In this document: one piece after another, positions 36,047 to 48,300 of the stretch
Numbering within the stretch: the first letter of the stretch is position 1
Layout: the number at the start of each line of letters is the position of its first letter
Translations under genes and position numbers: made by a program
The notes under the pieces: model-generated
What the model was told of the DNA's origin: nothing
Seen by the model: the letters and a program-made list of their open reading frames with translations, nothing else
Database searches by the model: none
Origin: Biscogniauxia marginata
Taxonomy: Eukaryota; Ascomycota; Sordariomycetes; Xylariales; Xylariaceae
NCBI GenBank assembly: GCA_022695795.1
Contig: MU404135.1
Location: 124,001 to 188,000 of the forward strand
DNA length: 64,000 bases
Direction: 5' to 3'

Positions 36047-37961
36047 ATGTCTTCGGTTGATGGTGGAGGTTGTACGTCTCAGAGGTCGGTAGAGGAGGAC
36101 CACAACATCAGCGATACCGAATCAGGGAGTTCATATGCTGGGAGTGGTGCTCCAGATACGCCCGCTTGCCCATACCAGACCTCTGCATTTTTTAGCCACG
36201 AGTGTTCACGCTACTTCGATTGCCCGACGCATTTAATCGAGAGAAGTCCTACGGGTGGCGGCAGTGATGAAGCCGGACCAAGCGCTCAGCCTAGACGGAA
36301 CCATGATACTCAAGCGACCGAGCATGACCAAGTGCTAATCGAGACGGGAGGTGTGCCAATTAGGGGAGTGGATAGAGAAGGCGTTCCGGCTTCTGAGGGA
36401 ACACATCATTCAGTCACAACAGCACCGGTGTCCCACTCCTCATCACAGGGCACAAATTCGACACCTTCACCAATGGCGCCAGCTGCAGAGCAAGACGGCG
36501 CACAATCAGGATCCGGCATCACCCTACAAGAAGCTTTGAATGGGACAAGCGAATCTCTCGGTCAGTTGTCTATTCAGGAGGGCGCACCACCCAGGGATAT
36601 CGCAGACGAACGCTCCCAACAACCCGCAGAGTCACAACAAAGCACAACATCGCAGCCTACAGCACGGCCACCTTCGAGGTTAAATCCGATAGCATTGCCT
36701 TTTTCCCCGCAGCCACAAAGGAGGGGTCCACCAGAATTCATCGTGCCGCGATGGCAGCCAGATGCAGAGGTAACCTATTGTCCAATATGCCGTACCCAGT
36801 TCAGCATTTTTGTTAGAAAGCATCATTGCCGGTGAGTCGATGGTTTGGTTATCACGAAACCCTTCCCAATCTAACATCATCTAGAAAATGTGGCAGAGTT
36901 GTATGTAATTCATGCTCTCCGCACCGCATCATCCTACCTCATCAATTCATAGTACGGCCACCAGGAGAGCGCATTCACTATCCGGGTTATTCGTTTATCG
37001 CAGGCGAAGGTGGAATTGCAGAATTCAGCAGCCTCGGGGGTGGTGAGCGTGTTAGACTTTGCAATCCCTGTGTTCCAGACCCCAACACATCACCGCCTCA
37101 GTCTGAGCCCTACACCCCGGGTACTTCACACCGTAGAACTCAAAGTAGTTCTAGCAGCCTCTTCGGCTCTGAAAACAGGCCAAGTTCTACTCTTATTTAC
37201 CTCCCATCAAGCTCGTCCAGTGACACTTATGCTAGGAATAGGAGTGCCACGGTGGTAAGTCCTCCCACCTTGCCTTTACAGAGCGACAGACGCTCACAAG
37301 AAAGTAGAATACTGGGCCGGGGCCGTCACGGGCCTGGGAGCCGCCACCTGACAACCGTACCGGAAGCCATGTAGGAGGGTACTATCACCCACGACACTTC
37401 TCACCATATGGTCGGCAGTCTAACTTGCCCCCGCCTTCCCGCCCTATGATGGCTTCTATGACCTCTCGTGTTCCTAGAGACATAAGCTCGCTTTTTGATC
37501 TCGCTCGCGCATCCTCGTCCTCATCCCCAATGGCGCCAATGGAACGCCCCTTGCCGCCGCCACCTCCGATCCCCGAGGAAGATGAGTGTCCGATATGTCA
37601 CCATGAGCTGCCCTCGCGGACCCTCCCAAATTTCGAAGCTCTCCGGGAGTCGCACATCACCTCCTGCATCACGGCGCATAGCACTTACAACCCGAGGCCG
37701 GCCGCGGCTAATGGGTCGGGGAGCCACGGGACGCCACCTCCGCGGACCGCTCGTAGGACCGGCATGTTCCCGTACTTGGCGACGGAGAAGGACTGCGTCG
37801 ACTCGGCCGAATGCACCATCTGCCTGGAAGAGTTCGAAGTCGGGGTGCCCATGGCCCGGCTGGAGTGCCTGTGCCGGTTCCACCGGTCCTGTATCAACGA
37901 ATGGTTTGTCGACCACCCGGGACGATGCCCCGTGCATCAACATGATAGTTTTGGTTATTAG
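36047..37961 (+). CDS. FYVE and RING finger protein (Pib1-like E3 ubiquitin ligase)
   Basis: Exons 36047-36831, 36885-37254 and 37308-37961; 602 aa. The FYVE finger starts near residue 236: WQPDAEVTYCPICRTQF, then RKHHCRKCGRVVCNSC across intron 1 (the basic R+HHCR patch that binds phosphatidylinositol 3-phosphate) and ends with RVRLCNPC. Near residue 478 CPICHHELPS...HITSC forms a C2HC arrangement like a ubiquitin-binding or accessory zinc finger. The C-terminal RING (about 553-597) reads ECTICLEEFEVG, LECLCRFHRSCINEWF and RCPVHQ; its last ligand is His instead of Cys, as I recall from fungal Pib1-type proteins. Likely works at endosomes or vacuole membranes in ubiquitin-dependent sorting. 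The first 235 residues are disordered. The second intron is inferred from the reading frame and a GTAAGT donor. Confidence 0.87.
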
Positions 37962-38228
37962 GTGCATCCTAACCCATCGTGCACTTCTTTTCGCCCTATC
38001 GCCCATCATGGCCGTGGTCGTGGTCCTCCTGGCCGTGTATTTGGCCGTGGTCCTAGTCGTGGTCCTAGTCGTGGATTCGGCCGCGGTCCTAGTCCTAGTC
38101 CTAGTCCTAGTCGTGGTCCTGGCCGTGGTCCTGGCCGTGGTTTTGGCCGTGGTTTTAGCCATGGTTATGGCAGTCGCCGTGGGCGCGGTCGCGGACGTAG
38201 TGGTTACCGTCGCGGATATTCGGATTAA
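37962..38228 (+). repeat. Arg/Gly-coding minisatellite in frame after the FYVE-RING stop
   Basis: Directly after the TAG at 37959-37961 the same frame stays open for 88 codons, ending at TAA 38226-38228. From 38009 it is built from GGCCGTGGTCCTAGT-like units that encode RGP, SRG and GRG motifs, ending in GRGRGRSGYRRGYS. The repeat also keeps another forward frame and a reverse frame open, so openness alone is weak evidence of coding. It may be 3' UTR repeat, a C-terminal extension reached by stop readthrough or alternative splicing, or the remains of a longer protein cut by a nonsense change. Confidence 0.7.
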
Positions 38229-39156
38229 GGTCTTCCACCCGCGCTACTTGTCAGTAGCTGCCAACCGACAGATGCCATTAGTTTTCATATTATTCTAATT
38301 CGTATTGTTGGAGAGGCCGGTCGGGTTATAGGCATGCTCACATTCATTCCAGGTTGCATCTTGTTAGATTGGAGTATACAGGGTGCACTTTGCCTTAAGT
38401 TTCTCTGTCTCCCCTCTATCCATCAACTCTTACATCATCCGTACGGCGTTTGTGGAGTCGGGTTTTTTTCTTCTTCTGTTTTATATCTTTGTACCCTCCC
38501 CGCCTATAGAGGAGGTCCTGGATAAGTATAAACTATACCATGTTTCTCCTTTCTACTTTTATTAGGAACCCTGCATTTCCTTTTGTTCGGAAGCATGCCC
38601 TTTTCCTTAAAGCCTGTGGGTAGCAGTAGATAGTTAGGTAGCGAAAGAAGAAATAGAGCAAATCAATGCTGAAATATCATATTTCGGTATAGTCCCGACG
38701 TACCTACCTACCATAGGCTGCGAGTGTTCCAGCCTGTGGCTTCTAGACGTAAGCTAACGTAAATTGTGGATATTTAAGTTATGTGTAAGTGCCCCGATGA
38801 CATCTTTATCTGCCTATCCAAGGTAATTATCATGGGTGCAAGGTAGTGCTATCTTGCGTAGCACAATGGCTTTCGGGAATTGCAAATGGCCTAAGTCTCA
38901 ACAAATGTCAAGAATGGCAAGAGAGGAAAGAAGACGTGCTGCTCACTATATTGAAGACTGTCACGAGAGGACATACCAAGCATCTGTCTTGCTTCTCCCA
39001 ACGCCACGCCGGCTTATGACTACGTGTGGTTACCTTCGGCGGCCAGAATGTGAAAACGAGGAGCAAGGCTTTTGTGACGATGTGGACTATGTTAGTTGGG
39101 ATAAGTTTTCATGTACCTGGGTATAGAACTCTTTATAATATTACATCCGCTCGAGT

Positions 39157-39178
39157 ATACATACATACATACATACAT
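39157..39178. repeat. (ATAC)n microsatellite
   Basis: Five and a half ATAC units. It is complementary to the GTAT run 320 bp downstream, so the two could pair in a transcript. Confidence 0.9.
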
Positions 39179-39496
39179 ATCCCTATCCCCTATCTATTTA
39201 GTATGTTGCGCACGAGGTCATAAGCGGTATTCGTTAGTGAAGATGTGTATACTTACCTGGCATATATACTTGAATTAGTAGTCATGGGTTTTCGTAGGGC
39301 GGATTTAAGGACTCATGATGAGATTTCCTGTGTAGGTAAGCCATTATGGCCGTCTCACGGCCACTGGGGGAGGAGGAGATTTTGGTCCGTGCTAGGTTAG
39401 ATAAGGTCAACATGTATAGATCTACAACCAGGGTAAGGTAAGGCAAGGTAAGGCAAGGTCAGGTGGCTTGCAAGGTTACATACATACGCAGGATGT

Positions 39497-39527
39497 GTAT
39501 GTATGTATGTATGTATGTATGTATGTA
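39497..39527. repeat. (GTAT)n microsatellite
   Basis: Nearly eight GTAT units, the reverse complement of the ATAC run at 39157-39178. Confidence 0.9.
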
Positions 39528-41181
39528 CCCTACCTAGTCGGCGCCCAACACCCTCCCCCCCTGCTTATCTTTATGTTACTTTACCTTACCTACATACATG
39601 ATACATGATACATACAAATCTCTTACGCAGCATACATGACAAGGTAGATCAGGCCAATCCTTTCCTTTCAGCTAAGGGTCTCGTCAGATCTATAGCAACG
39701 TGCTTATATAATCCACCTCTTCCTCCTCCACCCGAAACCAAAAAATTAAACCGCGCGCCGTACCGCAACCGTACCGTCCCGTACTTACCCCCCGGTCTTT
39801 TTTCCACTTCATCACGCCATTTCGCGTTTGATTCCCTTGTATTTCTGTCTCTCTGTCTCTCTCCCCCACACTCTTTCCCCCATTCCCACTCCGGGCTGGC
39901 TTTTCCCCTTCCTTATCTATTCTCCCATTCATCACAGCAACGCTGATGTAGAGCTCCATCCTCTACCTCGTGCAGGAAGAGTTTCCTAATCAGCGATGCT
40001 CCCTAATGGCGGCGTTGCGAGAGGGTTAAAGAAAGGGAGAGAGGGAAAGAGAGGGTATGGTAGGGTAGGGTAGGATAGAGGGACGGGTAAGGCACATATG
40101 TCAATATGTTGAGTGATGTACATGTAAGTCAAGCCCCACGAGTTGTAGACCAGACCCATAGATAGGCAGGTTAGGTAGGTAGGTGGGTATCACACTCTGC
40201 TACTGCTGCGCGGGAAATACTTCCCGAGGGGTATACTACTATACAGGTAAGTTTATCTAGGTACCTACCTCCTACTACCTAATGCCTATGTACGTATTAC
40301 AGTACCTCGAGTGAGTACCTGCCTACTTCTATTTATCTATTTATTTATCTCATGGTAGGTATGTTAATGCGCGCCGGCGTCGGCGCAAAACCCGAAATAA
40401 TTTCCTCTTAGGTTGTCTTTTTTTTCCCTCTCGTGCCCACTCCCCGTTGATGATGATCATTATTCCCCCAACCAAAAACTACCTAACCTTGGAAATACGT
40501 GCTCCGTACATACATACGTCACTTTCACTTTCTCAAATTTCTACTTAGTTCCGTCGCTAGGAGGGGAGAAGGGGGAAAGGGTTAGGTCTCGACCATATAT
40601 TTTTTTAGGTACAAACCTCTCTTTTTTTCTTGTTAAATTTTTTTCTCGGGGGCGGAGCGTTTATTTTGCACCGGCTGTCAACGCCGGTAAATATATCATC
40701 CTATTCGATCCCGCGAGTACATAATTTCTGGGAGGGGACGGGAATACCACTTTGTGCCTTCCTATTTGTACGAAAACTGTTGCTTGGCACGGAATCAAGT
40801 TGCCGGATCACCCCTTCTTAGTAGTGCGCTTGAACAGTTAAGACGGAGAGAGAGAAAAAATGAGGGGGAATGTTGAAGGAAGCATAGAAAACAACGTAGT
40901 ACGGAGTTGAAGGAGTCACTGTGCCTATTCTTACTGGTTCCTTGTTTTACCACCTGACCTCCCTCCTATGCCTGATTATGCGAGGGAGAGAGAGAGTTAG
41001 GTAGATATTTGTACAACTCTTTCGGCTCCGGCAGAGGCCGTTCTATTATTAGAAACAATAGAAAAGAGAAACGGAAAACGGAAAAAATGGGAACGTCGGC
41101 GACTAAAAATAAACATGCTTAATGACGTTTGATTGAACAGAAATTAATTAAACCGCAAAAAAAAGAAAAAAAGAGAGTTGC

Positions 41182-41252
41182 TGCATCAGCCGCGAATCGA
41201 ACGCGGGGCCCATCGATGGCAACGATGGATTTTACCACTAAACCACTGATGC
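41182..41252 (-). tRNA. tRNA-Gly (anticodon GCC)
   Basis: A full cloverleaf can be drawn on the minus strand from 41252 to 41182 (71 nt with discriminator A). Acceptor GCATCAG pairs with CTGATGC. The D arm is GTTT/AAAT around AGTGGTA. The anticodon stem CATCG/CGATG encloses TTGCCAT, giving anticodon GCC. The T arm CCGCG/CGCGG encloses TTCGATT. There is no intron. The B box (GTTCGATTC) and an A box (TGGTTTAGTGG) are present. A T-run that could end Pol III transcription is on the minus strand just after the gene, at 41150-41172. Confidence 0.97.
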
Positions 41253-41523
41253 TGCGGTTATAAACCAGAACTGCGATTGGATGGGTAAGGGTGAACCTAT
41301 TTGAATCTATAATGCAGCTAGGAAAAGAGTGGGACATTTTCTAGCAAATGGGGATTACACGCTATATTGTATGTAAGTAATAGGCGGCCTAACCCGTTTA
41401 GCAACAACTACTTTAGGTCCTTACCACTAATGTGTAATTCCGGGTTAACAAAGCCAAGAAGAGCTTATTTAGACTCGGTAGGTAGGTACGCGGTGTGGCT
41501 TTCCCCTGTCAACTAATTGACTG

Positions 41524-41547
41524 GATTGATTGATTGATTGATTGATT
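41524..41547. repeat. (GATT)n microsatellite
   Basis: Six consecutive GATT/ATTG units about 270 bp from the tRNA gene. Confidence 0.85.
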
Positions 41548-42470
41548 CGATGCTATTCTGGGACGGCGCAAGTGAAGGGGAGCGAATCACGAGTTAGGTG
41601 TAGTGTAATAAGTCATTCCCGTCTGCTTCAATTGAGTATTTGCGCACTGACGGACAAAAGTTCTCTACATACATAATATCGAAATACCCAAGACCGAAGT
41701 TGCGCGGAACGACAAGCACCTAGGTTAGATAGGTCATTTTCACCGGTATATTAAAAAAGATAGTAATAATAAAACAAGAGAAAGAAATCGAGACCTCTAC
41801 CCTCGACAATTCGGCCTAGCTTTCATTTCCCTTTTCCGCTCTTTTTGCAATTCGCCGTTAAACTGGATGGATAAACACGAAATACTAGAGCCTCTCCCTT
41901 GCTACATACCAAGGAAGGCTGGGACGGTTTGGAAAGGTAATTTCACCACGCGCAGTAAAGTAACCCCTTTTGAGTCCTCCATCATATTAGGCAACCTCAG
42001 CCCTTGATGCTCTCACTCCGATGATGCAAAAAAGGATGACCCCTCGTGGCCCATTGGACTGGTTAGAGGCTATCGCAACGTCTCTGCGTCGGTTCCTTCA
42101 CTCAATCTCTCCCCTCCCCCCCCTGGTCCCTCCGCCCCTCCTCATGAGCAAATTCCATTTCTGTCAACCTCATCCTCCCGCTCAGCCGTGTAACTTACTT
42201 ATACGCTCGACTCATCTTATCCCCCTTCCCCCCCAGCCCAGCTCCGGCTCCAGCTTAGCCTAACCCCAAGTCCGAATCATTTCCACTCCGCGATCCGAAT
42301 TTGGAATAAGAAAGAAAAAGAAAACGAATAAGCAGCATCTCGCAATCCCCGCCCACAATCTCCTCTGACTAACTCTCTTATCTTTCATTGCCTCGGTATA
42401 TACTACGGGCTACCACTACTTACTCGCCACCGTCTCGTGATTCCGTGCCCCGTAGGTAGCAGGCGGCCCT

Positions 42471-42486
42471 CCCCCCCCCCCCCCCC
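42471..42486. repeat. Poly(C)16 tract
   Basis: Sixteen consecutive C residues. Such runs are length-unstable and error-prone in sequencing. Confidence 0.9.
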
Positions 42487-42941
42487 AAGAACGTAAACTA
42501 AGATTGTTCGTCCCCTCGTGACACACAACACACACAACACACACACATACACATATAAAGCGGTACCATACCTCCATTCATACCTCATACGTACATACAC
42601 CGAGGTGGTACTCTCCCGGTGAAATAAAATCAAGATTTCGTGATACACTTGACGCACCCGTCTCTCCCTCTCTCTCTTATTCCGAAAAAGTAAATCGTAC
42701 GACCACTTTGATTATCACGAGACGGACGGACTTCGCCTGCCGGATTTTGGTCTCGGGTGCCCTCTCCCATTGCGTCGAATAGCGGCGGCGCAAGAGGGGA
42801 AAGGGAAAAAAAAAAGTAGCACAAGGAAAGATAGATAGATACCCCTTCTTTGACTCATAGAGTCCCAAAAGATAGGTACTAATGTCGTTCTCTGCATTCG
42901 CTTTCAATGTGCCGTGCCGCGCCGCATAAAAAAGCTGGACT

Positions 42942-42975
42942 GAGCTAGAGCTTGAGCTTGAGCTAGAGCTTAAGC
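42942..42975. repeat. AGCTTG/AGCTAG hexamer array
   Basis: Five or six GAGCTT or GAGCTA units in a row. Because AGCT is self-complementary the array is also an imperfect palindrome. Confidence 0.75.
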
Positions 42976-44759
42976 TGAGCTGGATTTGAGAATATTCTCC
43001 CGGACTCCTGATTTCCATAACGCGCAACGGAACCAAACGCCATCCAAACCCAGTTCTCAGTCCGGCCTATCCCCAACAGCGTATCCATCCGTTTGCCATC
43101 GAGACGACAAGTCCGTTCATCGCGGAGGAGCGTGTTGTATATTGGTGACACCCTCCTCTCCCATATGTCGACATAATATTGCGTTCATCGTTCGAGTTTT
43201 GTATATGCCGAGAAGGAGAGGAGATAATGTATATGTTGTGCCACGGGCGTAATACGGTAGATACCTAGGTAGGTAGAGTAGGTTACCTAAGGTAAGCCCA
43301 GATCGGGTATGACATGAGCCAAGGTTTCACGTCATATCCCATACCCCCATAACCAGGTATTTCTCTCTGGTCCCCCTTCCATTCCCACTCTAATAACCCC
43401 TAAGCAAACAACAACCCCTCTCTTCCTTTTTCGTATCCGCAACTTATTATAAACTTCCCATAACACCTCCGGGGGTGCGCGATGCTGGCGTGCAAACCAG
43501 ACCGAAACACATGTTATCAGGTAGAGATTTAGACGGGGACGAAAATCGCTTCGGTTCCCTGGTTGGACAGAAAGGATAAATTTGTTATATAATTACCTAG
43601 CTCGGGCGTCTCGGGCCATAGAATCGACCGGCGCCAAGTGGCCAAGTGACGTCGACCCTCATCCGTAAGCAGGCCAGGTAGCACAGATAGTCAATCGGTC
43701 AAAGCTCTCTCGGTGGCAAACGAGTAATTGTCGATCAGACGGAGACGAAATCGTCGGGGGGTATAGGTAGCTAGGTAGCTAGGTAGGTAGGGGGATTCGA
43801 GGCTAGTAGCTACATTTTGATCAAGTATACCCCCATTCGTTCACTCTCCATCAAGGCTCATTTGAGGGGATGGGAGGGAAAGTTTCCAAAGGCGGTCAGG
43901 GTGTAAGATGACGTTGAAAGATGAGAGATACCCTGTGCTAAACCCCAGAACAATTAGCCATGCTGTGTCGCCCCCTTGCTAGAGAAGCGAACAAATGAGA
44001 CGCCCGAACCGATGAATGATGTGCATTGACATACCTCGATAGGCCGAAAGGCGATACCACCTGAAGGGACTCTTTTCACCACCGCATAATGGACCATAGT
44101 TACGGGTGATCACGTGGATGCAGTTACTGCGTCCCGACGAGGCGAGATCCAGGGAATTCGATGCGATCGAGTAGTTGTATTTCTCCGGTTCATGTTTAAA
44201 CCCAAAGTTATGCCTCCCCCCACTGACGAGCAACGCCTGCCTACATACATAAGTCGGGAGGGTCAACCGACAGCCTCCGACATATCGCCAAAATCCAATC
44301 GTCATGGTTAAAATAAATAGAAAAAGATAAAAGAAATAACGCCGCTTAGTTATGCAAGCCCCTGATCAACCACCCCACGGGCCAAAATGCTACTGTAAGT
44401 CATGAAACGGCAGTGGTATAAACTCTTTTTCAAACACCCCATAATCCCTGTCTTAATAAAATCACAATGAATATTGGTTGTCGCCCCGTCTTGTCTTCCG
44501 TGACGCCAGGCGGCAACGCTTCCAAAGCCGAGTTTCCGCGTATCGTGCGGCAGGGATAGACAGTGTAGGCGATGCGGTGGAAATAAAATAGTGACGGAGG
44601 GCTACCGTCATCGGCGTCGACAGCTTGCCGTTCTCTAGGTTGTATATCATGTATCGTGTCAATGGGGGAGCAGCACCGATAGGTTGCTCTGCCTATCGTC
44701 GGCGTGGTCCATGGTTCCACTCAACCGCTTTCTCTCTCTCCAGCATGTGAATGGGCGAC

Positions 44760-45306
44760 TCATTTTCTGCCCCGGCCGCCTGTCGAAGTGATCTTGCTTG
44801 TGCTCATTAAGTCGCCGATGTATTTCTGTAGGAACTTGTTGTTACTATCGAGCTTGTCATGTTCCTCCTTGACCGCTTCTATCCGGTGGAATATCATCAG
44901 GAGCGAGTCCTGCAAGGCTATCGCATGTCTGTTTTGTCGTAAGCTAGTTGAACTTGTTGGAATAGATTGCGATTCCCTCTTACCTGTGGAGCTCTTCCCG
45001 TGCCTCACGGCCTAGAACCTCGAGGTCCTCGCTGGTCCTCCGCGGGCTCATAGCCCTGACATCATCTGGCTCAAATTCTGGTTCTAAAGGCCCGACTTGT
45101 GATGAATCCCGAGGAACGATGAGAGTGCCACTGCTTTTCCGGTTGTGTAGGCGTGGGCGGATGGGAACAGGTGTATGTATCTCTTGTTGGTCCACCGATG
45201 ATGCCGACGAAGAGCCCGACTGCTCGGCGAGAGTAGGCTTCGGTGTAAGTTGTTCTTCGTTCATTGTAGCGTTCTGTTGTACCGCGGCGGTTGCGTCTTG
45301 GGACAT
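44760..45306 (-). CDS. Short coiled-coil protein (SCOC/Slo1 family, DUF2205)
   Basis: Exon 1 is 45306-44984 and exon 2 is 44928-44760, joined across a 55-bp intron (GTAAGA donor, AACAG acceptor) to give 163 aa. The N-terminal 100 residues are polar and disordered. From about residue 108 a single helical heptad region follows: HAIALQDSLLMIFHRIEAV, KEEHDKLDSNN and KFLQKYIGDLM, with a short basic tail GGRGRK. The pattern matches the SCOC family; yeast Slo1 and animal SCOC interact with Arl1/Arl3-type GTPases at the Golgi. Assignment rests on the pattern of the coiled coil only, so another small coiled-coil protein is possible. Confidence 0.8.
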
Positions 45307-48300
45307 TTATTCTGTTTCGTGTATGTGCCGGTCGAATACTGTTGTTCCGAGCTGTAGAAGCGAAGCGAGTGGGTTCGACTCGGGTATTATAATTGACTAA
45401 TGTGGTAATGTGATGATGCCGTACGGCCTATATCCTCCCGTCACCTTTGAACCTAAGGGTTGCAACCATTGACGAGTGACAACGCGACAACGAGACGGGG
45501 CCTGGTTGGCAAAGCGAGAGAAGTGCAGATAACTGAAGAATGTAGCTCGGAAGCGAAGGAGTAATGGTCGGATGGTAAGTGACTTGGCGAAGTGGTAAAG
45601 GTGAAGCTGCACTCGGTTCTCCTGACAATATGGCCGTAGGATGGTGTGGTATGTAAGTCGGATGGTTTTCAAAGAGGATGGGTTGACTTGGGTAAAAAGG
45701 GAGAGACAAGAATAGAGGCTGAGGTGCTTTTGCTGGGGCGGGGGCAGAACGAAGTATAGGTTGAAGTGATCGTCAATCAACCAGGACAATACTGGGGTCC
45801 AGTGTTGTCTGGGGGGTTGTGGTTGGCTCCGGACAGACGAGTTGCAGGCGGTATGGGCAGTGGGTCGGCACAAAAAATTGTTCTGAAGCGGGACGAAAAC
45901 CCTCTTGGACGCGCGACTGGGGGACCAGGTTTGGACGAGCCCCCGAAGAGGAGGGACTGGTCAAGGACAGGGCTTTGAGTGGTGGTCAAGGGAGTTGACC
46001 CAGGAAATGCGAGGATAAAGCAGGCAGAGGGGGGGAGGAGGAAGAGAGAGAGAGAAGACGCCTACCTAGTGAGCACCACTAAAAGGACCCCGGTCAGAAA
46101 AAAAAAAAAAAAGAAAGAAAGAAAAAAGAAGGGACCTGGAGGGGACCAGGAGGGACTTTGACACAGTAACTAGGACACGGTGACGCACCAGTGGATAGGC
46201 AGTAGCCCCCAGCTTTGGCAGAAAACGTGCTAAGATGAGGAACTCATTTGGGTCATTCGTTCATTGACTAGTGGCCACTTACCTAATTCACCCCTAGCCA
46301 CCCTACGTAATAATCCAAAACTAACCGGAACGAGCCACCTGGTCTACCTCGTTGTCCTGGATTGAGAATACGTGTGTCCTGTAACTCTTGTAAATAGAGT
46401 TCCATCTGTCAGTTATGGCGCGCTCTGTCAATACCTAAATTAGTGCGCGCGAGTTGCTCTCCATATTACATGTAAACTAGTACATGCAGATAGGTTTGTT
46501 GTAGGTAAGGTTAGCTTAGCTGTACACATGTGGTCGAACCCATTGATTGTTGTCCTCCTCTGATTGCAGACCGAGTGGGAAAGGAAGCTTCGAGCAATAA
46601 ATGCCATGTACGCAGCTGTGTACGCAGCTGTGTATGGTATGTAGGTATGTAACTTCGTAGATGCCCAACCAGGCTTACCTTAGGTAGGTAGCATTGTCAT
46701 CACGGGCCCCCCGTTCTCCCCCCGTTCTCCCCCCTAGCTAATCTACACACCTGTAACCAAAGACCCAAGGGGGGGAGGAAAGCACAAGGGGTTTGAACCC
46801 TCAAGTCGCGCAGATCGACACATGTGACGCCAACCAGACGCTTATGATTGGCAAGTTTGATAAGATGTGGTCCCCTGTATAGGGAATGATGAAAACGGAG
46901 CAAAGTCTCTAAAAGGGGTCCTAGGCGGCCTTGGCCAGAGAGAGCCAATACCATGCTGAGATTTGCCCAAGTTGATTGGCCCACGGCAACCCTGAGCCGG
47001 TCCTTCAAACTTCGAAGGGGCTTCGGCGAGTCTGGTGATCTCGAGAGAACTTGCTTCAATTGAACCCATTCAAGTAAGTGATTGTCCCATATGCCCGGAC
47101 CAACGGCCTATCATGATTCCGTACGATGGTAATTAAAGAGAGACGTAGCCCTCTAGCATTGGTGATGAGCCTCCCCGTGCCATCTTGTAGTCTTGTCTAG
47201 AAAACTACAGATCCGTAAAAGAGCCCGTATAAGACAAACGCACTGGAGACAAGAGCATAATCGCTCGATTATGCTGAATCCTGTACCATACACATCCGAG
47301 CTGGGTTCTTCTGCTTCCCTAGGAAGATATAATTTGCTACCCGATGATAAGCACATGCCTACCTAGTTAGTAAGAACATGGTGACTACGGTACGAAGTAT
47401 GGCGGGCATGGTAAGCAAGTACTTGGTGCTTGGCGCAGCTGATAGCGCGATAGCAAGGTGAGAGCTGTTGTTAGAGTTGTTCCTGAGTGATTCTGCGCGT
47501 TTCTGGCGTATGTCCGTATTTGTCCACTACCGTAACCCAAGCTGGCCGGCGGATAGCAAAGATTGCCTTCCCACCCACCCATTTACCAGTCAGAAAAAAC
47601 AGCCCAGGACCCCTAAAAGCGAGGTTCCTGAGGGATAATTCCGCGCTTGCGCCATGCAGGTGGGTGGCAGGCGGCGGACAGGCAAATGACAATTACCATA
47701 CCACAAAATCCATAGGATGAATAAAATCCCACTCGGAATTTGCTGTTGTTATCAGCGCCGGCTTGGCACAAGCATAAGCGTGAGGTAAGCAGTCCTCGAC
47801 GGCAAAAGAGCAAACAAGAATAAAGAACGTGGTTGATAGCCATGACGGCCGTGATCGACGGAGAGGAAGAGGGACTGAGACAGAAAGAGAGCCGCGTACC
47901 CTAGGGTACAGACAATTATAATGATGTACCTATTGCATTGTACAGGACTGCATCCCACAAATTTGTACCTAGCCGGGACGAGAACGACGAGGTGAGCTAG
48001 GCCGACGGGATATGTCTAATTGGCGGCCCGGTGGGCTAGCAAATTGGAGGAACGAGCAGCTGGCAGCTGGCAGCAGAGACAGACAACAGCTGAGGACTTT
48101 CAGAGGGGCATAGCTGAATTTACCAGCAACCCCTGCAGATACACAGTGTGAATTTGTGGGAAATTGAGAGTGCTAGGTATCCATACCATGTGCTGGGTTT
48201 CTTGCCCCACACGCAGCGCCGTACCGGTAGGCTTGCGAAAACAGCTAGGTGATGTCATCTATGATGATCTGCACTAACCTGGTGCGCCCGCTTTGCCAAT

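Larger units (their letters stand above)
38229..41181. other. Gene-poor spacer rich in microsatellites
   Basis: About 3 kb with no recognisable gene. It holds ATAC and GTAT tetranucleotide runs, a GGTAAGGCAA repeat at about 39433-39460, many TACCTA/TAGGTA words (38700, 40165, 40259) and a GC-rich partly self-complementary patch (GCGCGCCGGCGTCGGCGC) near 40368. Confidence 0.55.
41253..44759. other. Gene-poor spacer, 3.5 kb
   Basis: No gene supported. It contains several simple repeats, a CT-rich strand around 42100-42250 and CA-rich DNA at 42522-42557. The CT- and CA-rich parts resemble a fungal promoter/5' leader, but no coding region follows on the plus strand. Confidence 0.5.

Noticed and set aside
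37521..38162. 213-codon minus-strand frame rich in Thr-Arg repeats
   Set aside because: It is the antisense shadow of the RING exon and of the Arg/Gly minisatellite; the repeat keeps several frames open.
40041..40080. GGTAGGGTAGGG string resembling telomere repeats
   Set aside because: The unit is GTAGG, not TTAGGG, it is only a few copies long and sits between genes.
45350..45390. GGGTTCGACTCGGGT string resembling a tRNA T arm
   Set aside because: No matching acceptor, D or anticodon stems could be drawn around it.
46700..47059. 119-codon minus-strand frame in the desert
   Set aside because: No family, no codon bias and overlapping frames of similar length; looks like a chance frame.
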